8,973 bases of DNA from contig JABJJH010000404.1 in assembly GCA_018660965.1 (NCBI GenBank), positions 1 to 8,973 of the forward strand. The letters run 5' to 3'. The notes beneath the pieces were generated by a model. That model saw nothing but the letters and a program-made list of their open reading frames with translations. It did no database searches and had not been told where the DNA came from. Source of the stretch: Rhodospirillaceae bacterium. GTDB lineage: Bacteria; Pseudomonadota; Alphaproteobacteria; UBA8366; GCA-2717185. Shown in pieces: positions 1-4,950 of the stretch (its first letter is position 1; every line of letters starts with the position of its first letter). The position numbers and the translations under genes are program-made.

Positions 1-733
1 GGGCCAGCGACACCGGGTCGATGACTTCCGCCGAAATGCCGATTTCCGCCAAAAGCTCCTGCGCCCGCAGGCACTCGACCAGCATATTGGACACGCCGAC
101 GATGGTGATGTCGCTGCCTTCGCGCACTGTTTTTGCGACGCCGAACGGCACCTCGTACAAGTCTTCCGGCACGAATGCGTCGGTGTAATACAGCAGTCGG
201 TGTTCAATGAAGATGACCGGGTTGTTATCGCGGATCGCGCGGATCAACAGTCCCTTGGCGTCATAGGCGTTGGACGGCGCCACGACTTTCAATCCGGGCA
301 CATGCATCAACATGGAGTGCAGCCCCTGAGAATGTTGGGCGCCCTGGCCCCACGACTTGCCGATCATGCACCGCACCACCATCGGCACGGAGACCTGACC
401 GTCGTACATGTAATGGCTTTTCGCGGCCATGTTCACCAGTTGGTTCATGCACAACATGAGGAAATCCATGCGGATATGCACGTGGATGGGCCGCATGCCC
501 GCCATCGCCGCGCCAATCGCCATGCCGGTCATGGCGTCTTCGGACAGCGGCGTGGTGAAGACCCGGTCTGGACCGAATTCATCGACCAGTCCGACCGTCG
601 ATCCCTGAATGCCCTTGTGGTCGTCCACGTCGAGGCCAAACAGGAAGACGTCGTCGTCGCGCCGCATTTCCTGGCTCACGGCTTCGCGTAAGGCGTCGAC
701 ATAGGTAACGACGCGGTCAGTTTGCGAAGACAT
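1..733 (-). CDS. 2-oxo-acid dehydrogenase E1 component, beta subunit (partial, C-terminus beyond left edge)
   Basis: This is the thiamine-diphosphate-dependent E1 beta subunit of a 2-oxo-acid (pyruvate, branched-chain or acetoin type) dehydrogenase. It pairs with the alpha subunit to form the decarboxylating E1 enzyme in the cytoplasm. The first 244 residues are readable and the frame stays open to the window edge; full-length relatives are about 325-340 residues, so the C-terminal domain is mostly missing. Visible hallmarks: TPLSEDAMTGMAIGAAMAG (about 61-79, with Glu65 where the family has its cofactor-activating glutamate), GQGAQHSQ (129-136, with the active-site His134), and HVPGLKVVAPSNAYDAKGLL (144-163), all typical of E1 beta. 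The ATG at 731-733 has an AGGA about 10 bases upstream and overlaps the 3' end of the alpha gene by 17 bases, indicating translational coupling. The E2 and E3 partners are not in view. Family assignment is firm; the substrate is unknown. Confidence 0.93.
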   Translation of the reverse strand, partial: MSSQTDRVVTYVDALREAVSQEMRRDDDVFLFGLDVDDHKGIQGSTVGLVDEFGPDRVFTTPLSEDAMTGMAIGAAMAGMRPIHVHIRMDFLMLCMNQLVNMAAKSHYMYDGQVSVPMVVRCMIGKSWGQGAQHSQGLHSMLMHVPGLKVVAPSNAYDAKGLLIRAIRDNNPVIFIEHRLLYYTDAFVPEDLYEVPFGVAKTVREGSDITIVGVSNMLVECLRAQELLAEIGISAEVIDPVSLA

Positions 734-1688
734 TGGCGTAGAGTTCCTGTTGCTCTGGAAAGGGGCTGTCTTCGGCGAAGGCGATGGCCTCGGCGATTTC
801 CGCTTCGATGGCGTCGTCGATGGTCCGCCGCGCGGCGGGGTCCAGCGCCGCGGCGAGTCGCACGACTTCGTCCTTGTCGCGCCACGCCTCCACATCGGCG
901 CGCACGCGGTAACCGTCGTCGTAATCTTCGTCGGGGCCGACATGCTCGCGCCATCGGTAGGTGACGCATTCGATGAAGGCCGGGCCTTTGCCCGCGCGAA
1001 TGTCCTCGATGGCCGCCGCCGTTGTGTCGCGGACCGTCTCCACGTTGGAATCGGCGATGTGGTGAGCGGGAATGCCGTATGTTTCGACACGCTCGCACAA
1101 CCGGTCGGTCGCCCATCGTTTCGACAGCGGTTGATGAATGGCGAACTGGTTGTTTTCACAGACGAACAGCACCGGCAGTTTTTTCAGCGCCGCGAAATTC
1201 AGGCTTTCATGAAAGACGCCTTCTTCCGTGGCGCCGTCGCCGAAAAAGGCCGCAACCACGCTATCCTGGCGCCGCTGTTTCATGGCGAACGCATAGCCGA
1301 GCGCGATGGGCACCGTCGTGCCGACCACGGCGGACGATCCGATGATGTTGTTTCCCATGTCGATCAGGTGCATGGACCCGGCCTTGCCGCCCGCGCATCC
1401 CGTCGCCTTGCCGTACAATTCCGCCATCATGCCCTTCAAATCGCCGCCTTTGGCGATATAGGACGCGTGGCTGCGATAGGTGCCGGACACCACGTCGTCA
1501 CTGCGCAATGGATCGCAGACGCCAACCGAAACGGCTTCCTGGCCGATGGAAAGATGGACGGGGCTTTTGATCTTGTCGCTGGGATAAATTCTCGCGACTT
1601 CTTCTTCCAAACGCCGGATCAGGCGCAGGCTGCGATAGAGTCTTGTCAGGGTCGCAATATCGGTCGTCACGGTGTGGGCAAATTCCAA
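717..1688 (-). CDS. 2-oxo-acid dehydrogenase E1 component, alpha subunit (non-canonical active-site loop)
   Basis: This is the alpha subunit of a thiamine-diphosphate-dependent E1 dehydrogenase, 323 residues, the usual size for bacterial E1 alpha proteins of the acetoin/pyruvate type. The cofactor and Mg-binding motif runs from GDG (150-152) to ENN (178-180). HLSIGQEA (45-52), RSHASYIAKGGD (72-83) and GKAGSMH (101-107) are also typical. Where most relatives have YRxHGHS, this protein reads YRWREHVGPDEDYDDGYR (244-261): the first His is Arg247 and only His249 remains. That resembles a minor E1 branch I recall from other loci, so it may act on an unusual oxo-acid. No ATG is available near the N-terminus, because a TGA lies at 1704-1706. 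The start is TTG at 1688 or GTG at 1670, both with weak ribosome-binding sites. It is first in a leftward operon with the beta subunit. Family certain, substrate uncertain. Confidence 0.93.
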   Translation of the reverse strand: MEFAHTVTTDIATLTRLYRSLRLIRRLEEEVARIYPSDKIKSPVHLSIGQEAVSVGVCDPLRSDDVVSGTYRSHASYIAKGGDLKGMMAELYGKATGCAGGKAGSMHLIDMGNNIIGSSAVVGTTVPIALGYAFAMKQRRQDSVVAAFFGDGATEEGVFHESLNFAALKKLPVLFVCENNQFAIHQPLSKRWATDRLCERVETYGIPAHHIADSNVETVRDTTAAAIEDIRAGKGPAFIECVTYRWREHVGPDEDYDDGYRVRADVEAWRDKDEVVRLAAALDPAARRTIDDAIEAEIAEAIAFAEDSPFPEQQELYANVFAN

Positions 1689-1854
1689 ATGGTCGGGGGA
1701 ACGTCAAAAGACGAATCGAAACGGAACACGAAATAATACTTCGAATATGTTTAAGTGATTCTTTAAATTTGTCATGTTAATTTCAATAAATTCGTGGTTT
1801 GCAATACAAAGCCGGGTGGGATGGCCATGCCATGGGCGCTGTTGGGCGGCGACC
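1689..1854. promoter_or_regulatory. AT-rich intergenic region, probable promoter of the leftward E1 operon
   Basis: This stretch lies directly upstream of the E1 alpha gene and holds no credible gene. Bases about 1730-1800 are markedly AT-rich compared with the flanking genes, which is where a promoter for the E1 operon would be expected. On the minus strand I see a TTGAAA at about 1785-1790 and a TATTAT at about 1734-1739, but they are not spaced as a matched -35/-10 pair, so I assign no specific promoter. No operator dyad or riboswitch is evident. Bases 1800-1854 are GC-richer and may be further, unrecognisable debris of the adjoining broken permease gene. Confidence 0.35.
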
Positions 1855-1869
1855 ATGTTTCCGCAGCAG

Positions 1870-2043
1870 ACGCCGCGTTTGGCATGAACGTGTTTGTGAT
1901 CTCGGCCCTGGCGCACGACGTGCCGATGAAGCAGACCTTATCTTGGCGTGGCGTCGTTTTTCTTGGCTGAACTGGTGCGAGTGATAATATTGATCGCGTT
2001 TCCGGCTTTGACGCTTTGGTTGCCCCGGGTTCTGGAAAACTGA
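1870..2043 (+). pseudogene. C-terminal remnant of a TRAP transporter large permease (DctM family)
   Basis: Translating across frames recovers the last ~57 residues of a DctM-type large membrane subunit of a TRAP transporter, which imports organic acids using a periplasmic binding protein. One frame (1878-1937) reads FGMNVFVISALAHDVPMKQ; the next (1939-2043) reads YLGVASFFLAELVRV, then IILIAFPALTLWLPRVLEN and a TGA stop. These match the family's TPPxGxNxFV loop and its last transmembrane helix, which typically ends in AFPALSLWLP. The frames are joined by an apparent one-base insertion near 1938. A second slip near 1876-1877 (ACG CCG CG TTT in place of Thr-Pro-Pro-Phe) separates the conserved Thr-Pro. 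Nothing upstream of about 1860 looks like the rest of the ~430-residue protein, nor is there a DctP or DctQ gene. It is therefore a truncated, frameshifted relic, presumably left by a deletion. It ends 107 bases before the dehydrogenase gene on the same strand. Confidence 0.8.
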
Positions 2044-2150
2044 CCCGCTGTATCGGCTCCGCCAGTAAAATCGGCGCCCTACTGTCCAACCAACGCCAGC
2101 GTGTATAAGGTCGGTCCATACGGGAATATTTCATCACGGGAGGAATTCAA
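2044..2150 (+). promoter_or_regulatory. Leader of the dehydrogenase/crotonase cluster with strong ribosome-binding site
   Basis: This short gap separates the permease relic from the dehydrogenase start. GGGAGGA at 2138-2144 lies six bases before the ATG at 2151 and is a strong Shine-Dalgarno sequence that fixes the start. A TATAAG hexamer at 2104-2109 is a possible -10 box, but the bases at -35 distance (around 2081-2086) do not resemble a sigma70 -35 box, so the promoter is tentative. Transcription could instead have come originally from the lost TRAP genes upstream. Confidence 0.4.
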
Positions 2151-3050
2151 ATGACTTTGCTATGCGAAAATCGAGTTGCGATTGTCACCGGGGCCGCGCG
2201 CGGCGTTGGGCGCGAACATGCGTTGCTGTTGGCGAAACACGGCGCCAAGGTCGTGGTCAACGATCTGGGCGCGGCGGTTGACGGCACGGGGGCGGATGTG
2301 TCCCTGGCCCAACAGGTCGCCGACGAGATCATAGCGGCTGGCGGCGAGGCCATCGTCAACGGCGATGACGTCGGTAGTTTCGACGGCGCCAAGAACATGG
2401 TCGACCAGGCGATCAACACCTTTGGGCAGCTTGATATTCTGGTCAACAACGCGGGCATCCTGCGCGACCGGATGCTGGTCAACATGACCGAAGAAGAGTG
2501 GGACTCCGTCATTCACGTTCACCTCAAGGGCACCTTTGCACCGACGCGGCACGCGGCCGCCTATTGGCGCGCGAAGTCGAAAGAAAGCGACGGGCCTGTC
2601 TATGGCCGGGTCATCAACACCAGTTCCACGTCGGGCATTTACGGCAATGTCGGTCAGACGAACTATGGCGCGGCCAAGGCCGCAATCGCCGCCTTCACGG
2701 TTATCGCGGCGCGGGAACTGGGTCGATTGGGCGTCACCGTCAACGCCATTTCGCCGAGCGCCTATACCCGGATGACCGATTATCTGCGCGAATACACCGA
2801 AGAGGAAATCGAAGCTCGCGATCCGCGCTGGGTTTCCCCGACCGTCGTTTATCTGGCGAGTGAAGAGGCGGGCGACATTACAGGGCGCGTCATTCAGGCC
2901 GGCGCCGGCATGGTCGCGGTCTGTGAAGGCTGGCGTCGCGGGGCCGAGGTCGAGGCGATGGATGATCCTGTTGCGCTTGGGCCTAAAATTCGCGAGATGG
3001 TCGCCAAAGTCCGCAAGAACGTCGGCATGGACGGGTTCGAACTCGACTAA
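2151..3050 (+). CDS. Short-chain dehydrogenase, MFE-2-type 3-hydroxyacyl-CoA dehydrogenase-like
   Basis: This is a 299-residue NAD(P)-dependent short-chain dehydrogenase/reductase, acting in the cytoplasm. Its closest recognisable relatives are the (3R)-hydroxyacyl-CoA dehydrogenase domains of peroxisomal multifunctional enzyme 2 (HSD17B4). Shared features are VVVNDLGAAVDGTG (34-47), the long segment before NNAG, and TSSTSGIYGNVGQTNYGAAK (157-176). The Rossmann motif TGAARGVG is at 13-20, NNAG at 99-102, and the catalytic triad is Ser159, Tyr172, Lys176. His124 sits where classical members have a structural Asn, which is also how I recall the MFE-2 branch. The C-terminal extension after about 255 is longer than in FabG-type enzymes, as in this branch. 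The start is supported by a strong ribosome-binding site. Followed by two crotonase genes on the same strand, it probably oxidises a hydroxyacyl-CoA or reduces an oxoacyl-CoA in the same pathway. The exact substrate is not determinable. Confidence 0.88.
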   Translation: MTLLCENRVAIVTGAARGVGREHALLLAKHGAKVVVNDLGAAVDGTGADVSLAQQVADEIIAAGGEAIVNGDDVGSFDGAKNMVDQAINTFGQLDILVNNAGILRDRMLVNMTEEEWDSVIHVHLKGTFAPTRHAAAYWRAKSKESDGPVYGRVINTSSTSGIYGNVGQTNYGAAKAAIAAFTVIAARELGRLGVTVNAISPSAYTRMTDYLREYTEEEIEARDPRWVSPTVVYLASEEAGDITGRVIQAGAGMVAVCEGWRRGAEVEAMDDPVALGPKIREMVAKVRKNVGMDGFELD

Positions 3051-3064
3051 CCCGATGGTGGCGG

Positions 3065-3102
3065 GTGGCGTCATGGACCTGATCAATCATCCATGACGCC
3101 AC
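3065..3102 (+). repeat. Intergenic 12-bp perfect inverted repeat (hairpin)
   Basis: GTGGCGTCATGG (3065-3076) is followed after a 14-base loop by its exact complement CCATGACGCCAC (3091-3102). It lies 14 bases after the dehydrogenase stop codon and 81 bases before the first crotonase start. There is no T-run after either arm, so it is not a textbook intrinsic terminator. It could be an attenuating or mRNA-stabilising hairpin within the operon, a rho-assisted terminator, or a protein-binding dyad. The structure is directly visible; its role is inferred. Confidence 0.6.
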
Positions 3103-3183
3103 GCGTACCATAATCTTGCCGAAAATTTTGGATAACGGCCTCGCATTTTGCGACGCCAATTCTCGACTTGGGGGGAGAAAACC

Positions 3184-3984
3184 ATGCCGAACGCCGATGC
3201 AAGCAACCTTGTTGAATATTCCCGCACGGACCAGATCGTCACGCTCACGCTCAACCGACCGGAAAAGCTGAACGCGTTCAGCGATGAACTGGTGGTCGCC
3301 CTGAACGATGCGCTGCGGCGTTTCGACGCTGAACCGGAAGCGCATCTCGCCATTATCACCGGTAACGGGCGGGCGTTTTCAACCGGCGCCGACGTTATCC
3401 AGCGGCAATTGCGGTCGCGCGAGGAATTTGAACGCCTTGGCGGACCGCAGGGCTTCGGCGCCAATTCCGCCGATCTGCTGGTCAAGTCGGTGAACTGGAA
3501 GCCGGTCATCGCATCCGCGCATGGTTATGTCATGGGGTTGGCCGTCGGCATTGTCCTGGAATGCGATCTGATCGTCATGGAGGAAGGCACTCAGGTCCAG
3601 ATCACCGAAACTTCACGCGGGTTGGGTGCGGCGAAATACTGGGGTCTGATGCACTACCGCGGCGCCGCTGCGTTCGGGACGGAAATGGCGCTGACCGGAC
3701 GGTTCTTCACTGCTGAGGAAGCCTTTGCGGCCGGTGTGATCAACCGGGTGGCGCCAAAGGGGACGCACATGGATGTCGCCATGGAACTGGCGCGTGAGGT
3801 GTGCAAGAACCCACCGCTCAGCGTCCGGGCGAGCGTGCGCGCGCGCCGCTGGTACATGGATCAAATGGGCCGGGAAATGGCGATGATGTCGGCGCCGCTC
3901 AAGCTCTATTTGTCCGAAGATTTCCACGAAGCGGCCAGCGCGTTCGCCGAAAAACGCGAACCCCGCCCATTCAAGGGCAAGTAA
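3184..3984 (+). CDS. Enoyl-CoA hydratase/isomerase (crotonase) family protein, copy 1
   Basis: This is a 266-residue crotonase-fold protein expected to bind an acyl-CoA and polarise its thioester through an oxyanion hole. The N-terminal pattern LTLNRPEKLNAFSDEL (21-36) and the first oxyanion loop RAFSTGADV (63-71) are typical. The second loop reads GYVMGLAVGIVLECDLIV (114-131). By hand alignment with rat enoyl-CoA hydratase, Glu144 is replaced by Gly122 and the oxyanion Gly141 by Leu119, while Glu164 is kept as Glu142. It may therefore be an isomerase, hydrolase or a modified hydratase. The ATG at 3184 is preceded by GGGGGAG at 3171-3177, a well-spaced ribosome-binding site; a longer frame from a TTG at 3148 lacks one. 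It lies between the dehydrogenase and a second crotonase on the same strand and probably shares their transcript. Fold assignment is firm; the reaction is uncertain. Confidence 0.9.
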   Translation: MPNADASNLVEYSRTDQIVTLTLNRPEKLNAFSDELVVALNDALRRFDAEPEAHLAIITGNGRAFSTGADVIQRQLRSREEFERLGGPQGFGANSADLLVKSVNWKPVIASAHGYVMGLAVGIVLECDLIVMEEGTQVQITETSRGLGAAKYWGLMHYRGAAAFGTEMALTGRFFTAEEAFAAGVINRVAPKGTHMDVAMELAREVCKNPPLSVRASVRARRWYMDQMGREMAMMSAPLKLYLSEDFHEAASAFAEKREPRPFKGK

Positions 3985-4031
3985 GCCAGTCGCAAACCGC
4001 TCAAGCTATATCGAAATCGGGAGAGTCCGCC

Positions 4032-4949
4032 GTGCCCATTGATTACGAAAAGCGTAATAACGTCGCCTACATCACGTTGAACAATCCGGAAAAGGCGAAC
4101 ATTCTGGACAAACAGACTTCGGACGCCATTTCCGAGGCCTGGATCGACATGTGGGAAGATCGCGACATCCGCTGCGCCATTGTGACGGGGACCGGCGACA
4201 AGCACTTCTGCGGCGGTCATAACCTCGCGCCCCGAGCGGACTTAACGGACCAGGACCGGGAATATCTCAAGGCGCAACGGCTGTACTGGCCTCTGGCGGG
4301 CACCGTGCATGGGCAGAAGACCGGCGTCGATGGCCGCATGGGCGACCACTACCCGCGCGTCTGGAAACCGGTGATCGCCGCCGTCAACGGTTGGGCGGCG
4401 GGAGCGGGATTGTATCTGTTGCTGGCGTCGACGGACATCCGTATCGCCAGCGCCGAACACGCGCGGTTCAAGTTTGCGCTGACGACCCAGGCGTGGCTGG
4501 GGCACGGGCCGGGGGCCAGTTTGCTGATCAAGCAATTACGCTATATCGACGCCATGAAAATTCTGCTGACCGACTTGCCGTTCGACGCCGCCGAGGCGTT
4601 GCGCATCGGTCTTGTCAACGAAGTCGTCCCGCATGCCGACGTGATGGCGCGGGCGGAAGAAATGGCGCGGCATATCTGTACGATGCCGCCGGTCGCGGTG
4701 CGGATGATGAAGGAATTCGTGGTCCGATTCGGCGACTTGCCGACCGATCAGGCCTGGCACGTTCAAAATTTGATGAATTCGATGTTGATCCAAACGACCA
4801 TGGATGGCGAGGAAGGCCGTCAGGCGTTCAATGAAAAGCGTCCGGCGGAATTCACCGGCAAACTCCGCCAGCGTGGCGAGCCCTTTCCGGATTTATCCGA
4901 GGAAGACGCCGCACGGCTGGATGAAGCGTACCGCAGCGGCGAGTTTTAA
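4032..4949 (+). CDS. Enoyl-CoA hydratase/isomerase (crotonase) family protein, copy 2, lacking both canonical glutamates
   Basis: This is a second crotonase-fold protein of 305 residues, longer than the usual 255-270. The family pattern is clear: YITLNNPEKANILD (13-26), oxyanion loops HFCGGHNL (58-65) and GWAAGAGLYLLLASTD (120-135), and RIGLVNEVVPHADV (191-204). By hand alignment the two hydratase glutamates fall on Tyr128 and about Leu150, so simple water addition to an enoyl-CoA looks unlikely. The segment between the oxyanion loops (66-110) is long and carries HGQKTGVDGRMGDHYPRVW, and there is an extended C-terminal tail. I chose GTG at 4032 because GGGAGAG at 4019-4025 precedes it by six bases; the open frame continues upstream into the first crotonase gene without such a site. 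It starts 47 bases after copy 1 and is little like it in detail, so this is not a recent duplication. The actual reaction is unknown. Confidence 0.88.
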   Translation: MPIDYEKRNNVAYITLNNPEKANILDKQTSDAISEAWIDMWEDRDIRCAIVTGTGDKHFCGGHNLAPRADLTDQDREYLKAQRLYWPLAGTVHGQKTGVDGRMGDHYPRVWKPVIAAVNGWAAGAGLYLLLASTDIRIASAEHARFKFALTTQAWLGHGPGASLLIKQLRYIDAMKILLTDLPFDAAEALRIGLVNEVVPHADVMARAEEMARHICTMPPVAVRMMKEFVVRFGDLPTDQAWHVQNLMNSMLIQTTMDGEEGRQAFNEKRPAEFTGKLRQRGEPFPDLSEEDAARLDEAYRSGEF

Positions 4950-4950
4950 C

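Noticed and set aside
200..691. 163-codon plus-strand frame
   Set aside because: It is opposite the E1 beta gene, whose minus-strand translation matches E1 beta motifs throughout. The plus frame is His/Arg-rich without motifs.
750..1736. 328-codon open frame on the plus strand opposite E1 alpha
   Set aside because: It is a GC-bias shadow of a clearly conserved gene on the other strand. Its translation shows no family motif and it lacks a ribosome-binding site.
1772..2137. 121-codon minus-strand frame in the gap before the dehydrogenase
   Set aside because: It runs antisense to the dctM relic, has no recognisable domain or ribosome-binding site, and is explained as a shadow of former coding sequence.
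2160..3086. 308-codon open frame on the minus strand opposite the dehydrogenase
   Set aside because: This is an antisense shadow produced by strong third-position G/C bias. The plus-strand frame carries full SDR motifs.
3801..4031. 77-codon N-terminal extension of the second crotonase
   Set aside because: It would overlap the first crotonase and reads as low-complexity shadow. The GTG at 4032 has a good ribosome-binding site and gives a normal crotonase N-terminus.
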